A stretch of 55,958 bases of DNA from positions 1-55,958 of the forward strand of contig CAISYI010000095.1 of the NCBI GenBank assembly GCA_903889595.1, read 5' to 3'. Of this stretch, positions 10,801 to 20,502 are shown one piece after another. Origin of the DNA: an uncultured beta proteobacterium. GTDB lineage: Bacteria > Pseudomonadota > Gammaproteobacteria > Burkholderiales > Burkholderiaceae. Within the stretch, counting starts at the first letter, position 1. Every line of letters begins with the position of its first letter. The notes beneath the pieces were generated by a model. That model was not told where the DNA came from. It ran no database searches and worked only from the letters and a program-made list of their open reading frames with translations. A program made the position numbers and the translations under genes.

Positions 10801-12659
10801 TATTTAGCTTCCTGAGTATCTGATTTTCTCCACCAATTGGTGAGAATCCACCACTCAGCAGTGTAATAAAGTGGTGGCGGAGGAAAGCCTAACTCTGTAC
10901 TATAAGCAACGCGGTGAGTTGGGTTATACCAATGGGGTATCACAAAATACTGATGAATCAATACACGATCTAAAGCCCTTGACGCCGAATATAGTTTTTC
11001 GGGTGTTGCAGCATTAGTAATTTCGGCAATTAATTGATCGACTGCTTTTGATCGAATACCGATATGATTGTCTGATCCATTTTGATCTGCTGCCATACTA
11101 CCGAACCGATCCAACAATTCATTACCGGGACTTTGACTATCCATATATCTTATGGTGGTCATATCAAAGTCATGCTGATCAAGACGTTTTTGATAAAGAG
11201 CAAAGTCGGTAGTTCTAACATTTGCTTTTATCCCTAACTTTTCTAAATTCCTTACGTATGCAGACAAAATACGAAGTAAAAATGGACTATCTTCTAACAT
11301 TTCAAATTCAAAGATCTCGCCCTTTGCATTACGCAATGCCCCATCCTTATAATGCCACCCAGCTTGAGCCAATAAATCTCTAGCTTTGAGTAAATTACCA
11401 CGTAATGAATTCGGTGATACTGTGCTGTTAGCTGATGGCATTGGACCAAAAACAGTCGCAGGAATTTCATTCGGGAAACGATCTTTAATACTTTGTAATA
11501 AAGCAAGCTCTTCACCCTTCGGAAGACTATTAGGCTGGTAACTTGCCCCGAGCAGTGAGTTGGAGAAATAACTATCCAAACGACGGTATTGGTTATAAAA
11601 AATCTGTCGATTTAACCACTCAAAATCTAGGGCTAAGCCTAGTGCTTGACGAACCCTAGGATCTTTAAATATCTCACGACGGGTATTCATGGCAAAACCT
11701 TGCATACCAGCACCATTATGATGTTGGAAATCTTCTTTTTTAAGCTTACCATTTTTAAATTGAGAACCCACGTAGCTTTTTGCCCACAATTTGGCCCGAT
11801 ACTCAACAATGGCATCAAACTCACCTGCTTTAAAAGCTTCTAACCTAACCGTATCGTCACTGAACAACTTATATACAATCCGCTCAAAATTATTACTACC
11901 AATGCGAACGTTTAAATTATTACCCCAGTAATTGGGGTTCTTTTTAAAAACGATGTTACGTCCCATTTGATATGAATCAATTAAATAAGGGCCACTACCA
12001 ATCGGCATTTCAAATGCCAAATCATCAAAACTTACTTTTTTCCCGTCTGCTTTTTGACCCCACTTAGGTGAAAAAATAGGCATAGTACCAACCAGTAGAG
12101 GTGCTTGACCGTTTCTTGTATGAAAGTCAAAGCGAATTTGATGGTCATTTATAACTACTGCTTGCTTCACATCGGCGTAAACGGTACGAAATTGCGGATG
12201 CGCTTTTTTACTCATCAAGGTATCAAAGCTATATTTCACATCACTGGCTAAAATTGGACTGCCGTCACTAAATTTAGCTTCAGGACGCAAATGAAAAGTC
12301 ATAGATAAATGATCCGCTGCGACCACCATGTCATCAGCAATCAAGCCATAAATACTTGAGGTTTCATCTGAGCTACCAATTGCTAAAGATTCAAACATTA
12401 AACCAGCAACTCCAGGTGCGGCAACGCCTCTTAGTGTGAACGGATTAAATTTATCAAAGCTTGTTCGACGATCAGGATTAGCTAAAGTTAAAGTTCCGCC
12501 TTGAGGTGCGTTCGGATTGACAAAGTCAAAGTACTTAAAATCTTTTTGATATTTAGGACTGCCATACTGTGCGAACGCATGAGAGCCCCAACTATTAAGG
12601 GGCTGACAGAAAAAAAGGCATAAAATCAGGAGAATTCTCATTCGATAGATAACGTTCAA
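10800..12659 (-). CDS. yejA: Extracellular solute-binding protein (peptide/microcin C type)
   Basis: Signal peptide; FDKFNPFTLRG...LRPEAKFSDGSPILASDVKYSFD; SBP family 5 pattern. Confidence 0.88.
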   Translation of the reverse strand: MNVIYRMRILLILCLFFCQPLNSWGSHAFAQYGSPKYQKDFKYFDFVNPNAPQGGTLTLANPDRRTSFDKFNPFTLRGVAAPGVAGLMFESLAIGSSDETSSIYGLIADDMVVAADHLSMTFHLRPEAKFSDGSPILASDVKYSFDTLMSKKAHPQFRTVYADVKQAVVINDHQIRFDFHTRNGQAPLLVGTMPIFSPKWGQKADGKKVSFDDLAFEMPIGSGPYLIDSYQMGRNIVFKKNPNYWGNNLNVRIGSNNFERIVYKLFSDDTVRLEAFKAGEFDAIVEYRAKLWAKSYVGSQFKNGKLKKEDFQHHNGAGMQGFAMNTRREIFKDPRVRQALGLALDFEWLNRQIFYNQYRRLDSYFSNSLLGASYQPNSLPKGEELALLQSIKDRFPNEIPATVFGPMPSANSTVSPNSLRGNLLKARDLLAQAGWHYKDGALRNAKGEIFEFEMLEDSPFLLRILSAYVRNLEKLGIKANVRTTDFALYQKRLDQHDFDMTTIRYMDSQSPGNELLDRFGSMAADQNGSDNHIGIRSKAVDQLIAEITNAATPEKLYSASRALDRVLIHQYFVIPHWYNPTHRVAYSTELGFPPPPLYYTAEWWILTNWWRKSDTQEAK

Positions 12660-12700
12660 TTCGCAATTTCAAGATATTGATATGTAACAATTGTAATGAG

Positions 12701-12724
12701 GACAAAAAAGTTTTGTCTTTTTTG
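12701..12724 (+). promoter_or_regulatory. Hairpin plus U-tract in the fabI leader (attenuator-like)
   Basis: GACAAAA-aag-TTTTGTC followed by a T-rich run, about 30 nt before the fabI start, in a divergent intergenic region. Confidence 0.3.
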
Positions 12725-12755
12725 TTGATTTAACACCTTATTTGAGGAAATATAC

Positions 12756-13541
12756 ATGGGTTTTCTTACTGGAAAAAAAATAGTTTTGACTGGGTTATTG
12801 TCAAATAGGTCAATTGCTTACGGCATTGCAAAAGCTTGTCATCGCGAAGGTGCAGAATTAGCCTTTACGTATGTAGGTGATCGTTTTAAAGGTCGCATTA
12901 CAGATTTTGCTAGTGAATTTAATAGTACTTTAATTTTTGACTGCGATGTTAGTAGTGATGAGCAAATTGAGAAATTATTTAAGGACTTAGCTCCTACATG
13001 GCCCACTTTCGATGGATTGGTCCATTCAATCGGCTTTGCCCCAAAAGAAGCTATTGCCGGTGACTTTTTAGATGGTTTGTCACGTGAATCGTTTCGTATT
13101 GCCCATGATATTTCAGCCTATAGTTTTCCAGCAATGGCTAAAGCTGCGTTACCGATGTTAAATCCCAACTCTGCTCTACTCACACTCACTTATTTGGGTT
13201 CTATGAGAAATGTACCAAACTACAATACGATGGGCTTGGCAAAGGCATCTCTAGAAGCGAGTGTTCGTTATTTAGCTGGCTCTTTGGGTCCAAAGAGTAT
13301 TCGGGTGAACGGTATTTCTGCCGGCCCGATTAAAACCTTGGCTGCTTCAGGAATTAAAGGCTTTGGAAAGATTCTAGATTTTGTTGAAAAAAACGCTCCA
13401 CTTCGTAGAAATGTCAGTATTGATGATGTTGGGAATGCGGCTGCGTTCTTCATGTCTGATCTGGCAAATGGTATTACCGGAGAAATTACCTACGTAGATG
13501 CCGGCTTTAGTCACGTTGTTGGTGGCATGGACGAAGTCTAA
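12756..13541 (+). CDS. fabI: Enoyl-[acyl-carrier-protein] reductase (NADH)
   Basis: [33 protein letters not shown] catalytic motif; 261 aa. Confidence 0.95.
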   Translation: MGFLTGKKIVLTGLLSNRSIAYGIAKACHREGAELAFTYVGDRFKGRITDFASEFNSTLIFDCDVSSDEQIEKLFKDLAPTWPTFDGLVHSIGFAPKEAIAGDFLDGLSRESFRIAHDISAYSFPAMAKAALPMLNPNSALLTLTYLGSMRNVPNYNTMGLAKASLEASVRYLAGSLGPKSIRVNGISAGPIKTLAASGIKGFGKILDFVEKNAPLRRNVSIDDVGNAAAFFMSDLANGITGEITYVDAGFSHVVGGMDEV

Positions 13542-13567
13542 TCAAAAACCTATCTCAATTCAATAAA

Positions 13568-14917
13568 ATGGGCCAAAATCCAACGTCGGTTCAATTTAAG
13601 GAAGCGCTGAAATTTTGGTTCAAACTAGGTTTCATTAGTTTTGGTGGGCCGGCCGGTCAAATTGCGACAGTGCATCAAGAGTTAGTTGAAAAGCAACACT
13701 GGATCTCCGAAAAAAGATTTTTACATGCTCTAAATTACTGCATGCTTTTACCAGGCCCGGAAGCTTTACAATTAGTCATTTACATGGGGTGGTTACTTCA
13801 CCGCACTATTGGCGGAGTGATGGCAGGCTTGCTTTTTATATTGCCAGCCTTGCTCCTTTTAATCGTACTATCGATTATCTACATGACTTTCGGTAGTACT
13901 TTGCTCGTCAGTGGTATTTTTTTAGGGATCAAGCCAGCAGTAACTGCAATTGTCATCCATGCGGGTTATAAGATTGGCAAGCGTATCCTAAAAACACCAT
14001 TTCAATTTGTAATTGCATTGTGTGCCTTATTTAGTATTTTCATTGGCCTGCCCTATCCGATGATTATCTTTGCTGCAGGATTGCTTGGTTGGTTGGCTAG
14101 TCGTTATGCTACTAGTTGGCTGCTTGTCAGCTCAACACAACATGGTAGTAAAAATCAATCTGATGATTTCGATGCGATTATTAACGATAGTTCTTCTCAA
14201 TTGCCACATACCCAATTTAATCAGTTAAGATTTTTAAAGATCTTAATCGTTTCATTAATTTTGTGGGCCCTACCGTTAGCCATACTGATCCAAATATGGG
14301 GTTTCAATGGAATTTATCCTCAATTAGCCATCTTTTTCTCTAAGGCCGCCTTACTTACTTTCGGCGGTGCCTATGCAGTATTACCTTATGTATTTCAGTC
14401 AGCTGTTGAGCAATTCCAATGGCTTAGCGCAACACAAATGATGGATGGTCTAGCACTTGGTGAAACGACACCAGGTCCTTTAATTATTGTTGTAGCATTT
14501 GTTGGTTATATTGCCGCTTTTCTTAATACCGTATTTGTTGAGTCGCCGATTTTATCTGGTACTCTAGGTGCTGTCATTGTCAGTTGGTTTATCTTTTTAC
14601 CATCATTTTGTTTTATTTTTTTAGGTGGCCCATTCATAGAGTCATCTAGACATGAGTTTAAATTAGCTCCCGTCTTGACAGGTATCTCCTGTGCAGTAAC
14701 AGGGGTGATTACGAGTCTCTCGCTATTCTTTATGTATCACACTATCTTTCCGAAAGGTATGGGAGCAAATTTCTCTCTCCTACAGAGCGGATTTTCTGTG
14801 ACTCTCATTGTGTTATCAACGATAGCCTTACTTCGTTGGCAATTAAGTATTATTCAATTACTTTTAGCCAGTGCAGTGATTGGACTACTCTGGCAGTGGT
14901 GCATATTGGGCATTTAG
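13568..14917 (+). CDS. chrA: Chromate transporter, long-chain CHR family
   Basis: GFISFGGPAGQIATVHQELVEKQHWISEKRFLHALNYCMLLPGPEALQL and a second-half FGGAYAVLPYV...GETTPGPL. Confidence 0.92.
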   Translation: MGQNPTSVQFKEALKFWFKLGFISFGGPAGQIATVHQELVEKQHWISEKRFLHALNYCMLLPGPEALQLVIYMGWLLHRTIGGVMAGLLFILPALLLLIVLSIIYMTFGSTLLVSGIFLGIKPAVTAIVIHAGYKIGKRILKTPFQFVIALCALFSIFIGLPYPMIIFAAGLLGWLASRYATSWLLVSSTQHGSKNQSDDFDAIINDSSSQLPHTQFNQLRFLKILIVSLILWALPLAILIQIWGFNGIYPQLAIFFSKAALLTFGGAYAVLPYVFQSAVEQFQWLSATQMMDGLALGETTPGPLIIVVAFVGYIAAFLNTVFVESPILSGTLGAVIVSWFIFLPSFCFIFLGGPFIESSRHEFKLAPVLTGISCAVTGVITSLSLFFMYHTIFPKGMGANFSLLQSGFSVTLIVLSTIALLRWQLSIIQLLLASAVIGLLWQWCILGI

Positions 14918-14919
14918 TA

Positions 14920-15618
14920 TTATTTTTTGTCTACACTAAATCTTACAGTCTCTGTGATCCCAGATGGTCCAGGAAAATTACTCAGTGCAGCTCGAGTCAT
15001 ATATGGCAAAAGACCCTTCATATTTGGCTCATCATAGCTGATGGATTCAGATCGTCCCTGCCAAATCCTTTGATTTGTTTTTGCATCACTAATGAAAAGG
15101 CTGAGTTCATTTGTGAAGAAGTTATATTTAACTGGATAGTAATTCGTTTGATAAGCAGTCATTGGCAGGCAATTAGGATTGCCATAAACATCCCTAAAGC
15201 AATTCACACGACTGTAGGGAATCGAATAAGGTTGCATTCTTTCTCCGACTGAAGCTGGAGAACTGAGTCTAAAATCAATTAAAAAGTCACTTGACTCACT
15301 CTCTTTTAAACCCAAATTAGTCAACTCGTTCGCAATCACCCTAACATACTGTTGAAATTCTATATCCTCTACCTTCTGAATGTCCTTTACCATCGCAAAG
15401 TGTTGACCATTAAAAATCTGCGTTGGTAACTTGGATTTGGAATCACCCTTTGGCATTGGACTAGAAACACTCGTTGAAGATGAGTTGGGAACCATTGCAG
15501 GGTTCGGTAACACGTGATACCGAGTCACCTTCACATCTACGAAGTTAGCACAACCTGATAGTAAGCCGAAGCTGAAAATCAAGCCAATTAAAGGTAGAGT
15601 TGTTTTTTTAATGTTCAT
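14920..15618 (-). CDS. DUF4136-type lipoprotein
   Basis: Lipobox LLSGCAN; sequence layout resembling DUF4136 secreted proteins. Confidence 0.6.
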   Translation of the reverse strand: MNIKKTTLPLIGLIFSFGLLSGCANFVDVKVTRYHVLPNPAMVPNSSSTSVSSPMPKGDSKSKLPTQIFNGQHFAMVKDIQKVEDIEFQQYVRVIANELTNLGLKESESSDFLIDFRLSSPASVGERMQPYSIPYSRVNCFRDVYGNPNCLPMTAYQTNYYPVKYNFFTNELSLFISDAKTNQRIWQGRSESISYDEPNMKGLLPYMTRAALSNFPGPSGITETVRFSVDKK

Positions 15619-15644
15619 GAATCTATATTACCTAAAAAATATGA

Positions 15645-15680
15645 AAGTTGCATTAACAGACAAAAATGTTAATGCAACTT
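15645..15680 (-). terminator. Perfect 14-bp inverted repeat, probable terminator of the mod-xdhC-FAH operon
   Basis: AAGTTGCATTAACA-gacaaaaa-TGTTAATGCAACTT; T-rich on the minus-strand exit side. Confidence 0.6.
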
Positions 15681-15715
15681 AGATAACAATTATTCAGATT
15701 AAATTTGATAAAACA

Positions 15716-16879
15716 TCAAACTTCAGCACGAATCGGATTGCGAATAATACCAATCCCAGTTACCTCGGACTCCATAATGTCCCCTGGCTTTAAAAACTCT
15801 GGTGGCTTTCTACTAAAACCAACTCCCGGAGGCGTACCTGTGGCAATAATGTCTCCCGCTTCTAAGGTCAAACCACGTGATAGCTCAGCAATAATTCGTG
15901 GAATTTTGAAATACATTTGTGCATAGGTACCATTTTGTTTTTCCACACCATTCACGCGGCAAATGAGGCGAGTTTGATTGAGGTCAACCGCATCGGCAGT
16001 CATAATCCATGGCCCCATTGGGCCATAGCCATCTAGACTCTTCCCTTTAAACCATTGGCCTCCATGACGCTTTTGCTGAACTTCACGTAGAGTAGTATCG
16101 TTGTATACAGAATAGCCATAAACATATTCCATGGCCTTTTCTTCAGGAATGTTTCTACCAGTTTTGCCAATGATCAAAGCTAACTCAACTTCCCAATCGA
16201 CTTGTATTGAATTCGTGGCATCAAAAGGAATTGGGTCAAACGGTCCGTTCATTGTGTAAACACCTTTAGTGAAGAACACTGGATTTTTTGGGAATTCCTG
16301 AATCGCTTTATCAGACCTCGCTTCACGTCCCTCTTCAAAATGATCTAAGTAATTCCAACCTACCGCATAAATATTGCTTTGAGGTCTCTGAATCGGGGAA
16401 AAGAGTCTAACTTGGTTTACTGTCGGACGCATAATACGAAGACGCATTGCTCGAGATTGTATCTCTTGAATTTGATTTAGTCCTTCATTGCCTCGGTGAA
16501 TCAAGGAAAGCATAGAATAAGGATCAAAACTGGTTATCATTTTGGAATTTTGCAATTCCATAGCGACATCTACTACTTGACCATCATTGAGGACAATACC
16601 GATACGAGGTTTTTGATCGGCAGAAGGGGAAAAAGTAACTAATCTTAAGCCTTTAGCAATTTTTGGCACGGAAATATTACTGTTCATTTCATCTTTTTTA
16701 ACTACCCCTTGTGCTTGAGGTGCTTGATTCACGGCGCCTAATAAAACACCGGTAGCCAATGATCGTTTCAATAATCTTCTGCGCTGGGTATTGGGTAATG
16801 CGTTTAATGACTCTTCAGACTCTGAGGCAATCGAAGAATCCAAGTTCTTGTTATTGTCCATCGGGGTCTCCTTTATCAC
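15716..16879 (-). CDS. Fumarylacetoacetate hydrolase-family protein with Tat-like signal
   Basis: RRRLLKRSLATGVLLGAV N-terminal; NYLDHFEEG, VDWEVELALIIGK, GPMGPWI, GDIIATGTPPGVG FAH motifs. Confidence 0.88.
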   Translation of the reverse strand: MIKETPMDNNKNLDSSIASESEESLNALPNTQRRRLLKRSLATGVLLGAVNQAPQAQGVVKKDEMNSNISVPKIAKGLRLVTFSPSADQKPRIGIVLNDGQVVDVAMELQNSKMITSFDPYSMLSLIHRGNEGLNQIQEIQSRAMRLRIMRPTVNQVRLFSPIQRPQSNIYAVGWNYLDHFEEGREARSDKAIQEFPKNPVFFTKGVYTMNGPFDPIPFDATNSIQVDWEVELALIIGKTGRNIPEEKAMEYVYGYSVYNDTTLREVQQKRHGGQWFKGKSLDGYGPMGPWIMTADAVDLNQTRLICRVNGVEKQNGTYAQMYFKIPRIIAELSRGLTLEAGDIIATGTPPGVGFSRKPPEFLKPGDIMESEVTGIGIIRNPIRAEV

Positions 16880-16896
16880 TAGTTTGTATTTAAATA

Positions 16897-17940
16897 TTAG
16901 TTAATCTTACAAGCGTTTTCATCAATGGTGCCGTCATTATCACTTATCAATAATGCATTTTTAGCAATTGCCACTTCCATTTCTCTTGGTAACTTGACAT
17001 TATTTTTCACAGCCAAAATTTCCGCCATAATACTGACAGCAATCTCTGAAGGCGTCTTACTACCAATAAAAATACCAATTGGGCCACGCAGCTTTTCCAA
17101 GCTTGCCTCAGTATGATCAAAATATTCAATCATACGTTGTTTGCGGGCTGTGTTATTCCTTCTTGAGCCAATAGCACCAACGTAAAACGCCGAAGTTTCT
17201 AATGCCTCTAGTAATGCTAGATCATCTAATTTAGGGTCGTGAGTCAAAGCCACGACACAAGTTCTTGCGTCAGGCTTAAATTCGACAACGACATCATCGG
17301 GCGACTTCGTCACTACCGTGACGTTTGGAACCGCCCAATGACCAACATACTCTTCTCTTGGATCACAAACAGTAACGGCAAAGCCATTAAACAGCGCCAT
17401 CGTAGCTAAATATTCGCTTAATTGACCAGCACCAATAATTAACATCCGATACTCTGGACCAAAAGTATTGATGAGAGACGTACCAAAGATTTCAAGTTCT
17501 GCAGGATTGTTAGTGATTTCTAAAAGGACTTGAGCATTTTGTGTATCAACTGACCTTTTCACTAGTTTGCCATGATCCAAGTGCGAGATTAAGTCTTTCA
17601 AAGCTTGAATATCAGGGTTGTATTCAACAAATAATTCAATGGTTCCACCGCAAGGCAGTCCAAAACGATGGGCCTCATCCGCTGAAATCCCATACTTTAA
17701 AAATTCAGGGCTAGACTCTGATGTGATTGGGTGTTGAGTATTTTTTCTAATCAAATCATCTTCAATACAGCCACCTGAGACACTGCCCATGACCTTACCA
17801 CTCTCACAAATAGCCATGATTGAACCAATCGGCCGAGGCGATGATCCCCAAGTTCTGACAACCGTTACCAGCTTAGCTGCCTTATTATTTAAACGCCAAG
17901 AGAGCAGTTCACGTAATACGGTAATTTCAATATTTTCCAT
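16897..17940 (-). CDS. xdhC: XdhC/CoxI family protein (molybdenum hydroxylase maturation)
   Basis: VTVVRTWGSSPRPIGSIMAI, GSVSGGCIEDDL, Rossmann GAGQLSEYLA, HDPKLDDLALLEAL..YVGAIGSRRN. Confidence 0.9.
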   Translation of the reverse strand: MENIEITVLRELLSWRLNNKAAKLVTVVRTWGSSPRPIGSIMAICESGKVMGSVSGGCIEDDLIRKNTQHPITSESSPEFLKYGISADEAHRFGLPCGGTIELFVEYNPDIQALKDLISHLDHGKLVKRSVDTQNAQVLLEITNNPAELEIFGTSLINTFGPEYRMLIIGAGQLSEYLATMALFNGFAVTVCDPREEYVGHWAVPNVTVVTKSPDDVVVEFKPDARTCVVALTHDPKLDDLALLEALETSAFYVGAIGSRRNNTARKQRMIEYFDHTEASLEKLRGPIGIFIGSKTPSEIAVSIMAEILAVKNNVKLPREMEVAIAKNALLISDNDGTIDENACKIN

Positions 17941-18013
17941 TATTGCGACTTATTTCTAATCCATGTAAGCAATGTTTATCTTCTTATGATGCACTATTTA
18001 AAAACAAATTCAA

Positions 18014-19801
18014 TTAGTGTTTACTTGGAAGTTCAACTTTAGAACCCGTTTTTTTAATAAAAGTTTCAATATTTTCCTTGGTATCAAAATCAAAGATGAA
18101 ATGTTGATTTTCAGTTTGCCAGGCCTCTACTTCATTAGGATGTTGATCCATCCATGTTCGAACAGTCAAATTTTGTGACGCAACGATCTCTTTTAGAACT
18201 TTTTCAGAAATGATGACGGGATTACCACGTTGTGAATTGACTAATGGCATTACGACCTCACCCCGCGTTCGAATCTTAAACTGCTCAATTAATTGTCGCA
18301 AGTCTGCAGCATTAACGTGTGGCAAATCACCCAGCAACATAATGATGGCATCAACATCCTCTATTTCTTCATGGACAGTCTTTAAAGCCAGTTGAACTGA
18401 ACTAGCTTGTCCAGTTGATGCCAGGTCATTATGGGCGTATAGCACCTTACTGGAGAGATTAATGTCTTTATAAGCATCCTGATAATAGCCCGTGACAAGG
18501 ACCACATCTTCAATCTCAAGCTCTTGCAATGCATTAAATTGCCGCTCTAAAATCGTTTGACCATCAATCTTAATTAAAGATTTCGGCAAACCGCCAAGTC
18601 GAGAACCTTCACCCGCAACCAAAATTACTGCAACAATTTTTAGTGGCTTTTCCCGTTTTTTTTTCTCGATTTCTTTATGCGCTGAACTGCTATAAACAGG
18701 CATAATGTGAATCCCTTTGGGATCTAAGTAAAGGAAAACTTGATCATTAACTTCAATATTTAATTCATTCACTATCCGAGTACTTAGTTCAAAATGCATC
18801 ATAGGACTAAAGGCAAGTTCTACTTCAAAATCTACTGAGGAAATTTCGCCCAACCTTCTCACACGAAGCACTTTAGCACTGACGGTGTTAATTCTTTCAA
18901 AAGAATCCTTACTGATTTCAACAAATTCTTTGGCAATCACCCACTTGACTTCAGTTTGATCAGGTAAGCGTCCTTTATCAAAGATAGTCAGAGGAAATGC
19001 TTCTACCCCCTGACCCCATAAAAGGGTCGCTTGCTTTTGCAAAACCTGATCAGGATGCTGAGCTTTTAAAAATGTCGCAGAAAAAATATCCGTAAGACCA
19101 ACAAGTTCTGCAACACGTCCGTTTCTTGGACTGGAAACAATATGTTCAGGATGACCAATTTGTAGAGAGTTACCTTGATCTAAGATACATAAGCGATCGC
19201 TTAAAAGTCTTGCTTCCCTTAAATCATGCGTCACAATCACAATCGGGATAGAAATTTTTTCTCTCAACTTAATCAATTCTTCATAAAGCGTTTTACGGGT
19301 AGGATGATCAACTGCTGAAAATGGCTCATCCAATAATAAAACTTGCGGTTTTCTTGCAAAGGCTCGCGCTAAAGCCACGCGTTGCCGTTGCCCGCCCGAT
19401 AGTTGATCGGGTAAGCGATGATGAAAATCAATCAAGCCCATATCTTCCATCAGTTGCTTAGCGATTTCTATTGAATCGCCCTTAGGCAGAGCAAGAGCGA
19501 TATTTTCTAAAGCTGTGAGGTGGGGAAATAGTGCATAGTTTTGAAAGACCATGCCAACTTTACGCTCAAAACTTGGTATCTGAATTTGATTTTGTGTATC
19601 TAACCAAATAAAGTTTTTTCCTTGATCACACAAATTAATCTTACCGTGCTCAATTGGCATCAAGCCTGCAATAGCTCTTAAGGTACTTGTTTTACCACTT
19701 CCAGAGGGACCAACCAATGCTAATAGCTCTCCCGATTTACATTCAAAGTCGATTTCTAGATGAATGCCAATGGTATGTTTAAGTTCAACGCTTAAAGTCA
19801 T
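18014..19801 (-). CDS. modC: Molybdate ABC transporter ATPase fused to MocA/MobA-like nucleotidyltransferase
   Basis: N-terminal ABC ATPase (GPSGSGKTS, LSGGQRQRVALARA, LLLDEPFSAVD), C-terminal (about 18014-18643) AVILVAGEGSRLGGLPKSLIKIDGQTILE...LLGDLPHVNAADL...QRGNPVIIS. Confidence 0.9.
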   Translation of the reverse strand: MTLSVELKHTIGIHLEIDFECKSGELLALVGPSGSGKTSTLRAIAGLMPIEHGKINLCDQGKNFIWLDTQNQIQIPSFERKVGMVFQNYALFPHLTALENIALALPKGDSIEIAKQLMEDMGLIDFHHRLPDQLSGGQRQRVALARAFARKPQVLLLDEPFSAVDHPTRKTLYEELIKLREKISIPIVIVTHDLREARLLSDRLCILDQGNSLQIGHPEHIVSSPRNGRVAELVGLTDIFSATFLKAQHPDQVLQKQATLLWGQGVEAFPLTIFDKGRLPDQTEVKWVIAKEFVEISKDSFERINTVSAKVLRVRRLGEISSVDFEVELAFSPMMHFELSTRIVNELNIEVNDQVFLYLDPKGIHIMPVYSSSAHKEIEKKKREKPLKIVAVILVAGEGSRLGGLPKSLIKIDGQTILERQFNALQELEIEDVVLVTGYYQDAYKDINLSSKVLYAHNDLASTGQASSVQLALKTVHEEIEDVDAIIMLLGDLPHVNAADLRQLIEQFKIRTRGEVVMPLVNSQRGNPVIISEKVLKEIVASQNLTVRTWMDQHPNEVEAWQTENQHFIFDFDTKENIETFIKKTGSKVELPSKH

Positions 19802-20478
19802 TATCGAAGATTTCCTTGAAAGTCTCGAGCACTTAAGGATAGGCGTTGAGTAAAAATTAGTGCGACAAATGAAAAGACGAGTAAGAACATTGACATAACC
19901 CCAGCCCCCTGCATATCAAGAGACTGCACGCTATCGTAAATTGAAATCGACAAGGTTCTAGTTTGCTCAGGAATGTTACCGCCCATCATCAACACCACAC
20001 CAAACTCGCCTAAAGTGTGAGTAAAAGTCATCACAGCAGCACTCAATATCCCTTTATTGGCAAGTGGAATCTCAATTTTGAATAATCTCTGCCAAGGAGG
20101 TAGGCCACATGTCGAACTAGCATCCTTTAAGTCTTGTGGAATAGCTTCGAACGCTCTTTGGATTGGCATCATTACAAAAGGAATATTAAAAATTAAACTA
20201 GCAATCAAAATACCCAAAAAAGAGAAGACTAAAGTTTGACCTGTCAACATTTCAAACCAACGTCCAAACCAACTATTACCTCCAAATCCAACCAGTAAAT
20301 AGTACCCAAGTACCGTAGGGGGCAAGACCAATGGAAGCGTGATGATTGCTTCTTTTGCGAATGACCCAATCGTATTTTTCATTGGGAAAAAATGGGCCAC
20401 AAGAACACCTAGAGGAATCAAAATGATTACAGTGAGGCTTGCTAATTGAAGGGATAAGTAAAGAGCTTGTAAATCCAT
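19801..20478 (-). CDS. modB: Molybdate ABC transporter permease
   Basis: LPLVLPPTVLGYYLL, AFEAIPQDLKDASSTCGL, THTLGEFGVVLMMGGNIP. Confidence 0.93.
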   Translation of the reverse strand: MDLQALYLSLQLASLTVIILIPLGVLVAHFFPMKNTIGSFAKEAIITLPLVLPPTVLGYYLLVGFGGNSWFGRWFEMLTGQTLVFSFLGILIASLIFNIPFVMMPIQRAFEAIPQDLKDASSTCGLPPWQRLFKIEIPLANKGILSAAVMTFTHTLGEFGVVLMMGGNIPEQTRTLSISIYDSVQSLDMQGAGVMSMFLLVFSFVALIFTQRLSLSARDFQGNLR

Positions 20479-20502
20479 TTTGATTAGTCTTTGTGCGTCA
20501 AA

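Noticed and set aside
14836-15252. 138-aa plus-strand ORF across chrA end and the lipoprotein gene
   Set aside because: Overlaps the end of chrA out of frame and is antisense to the lipoprotein gene; no recognisable features
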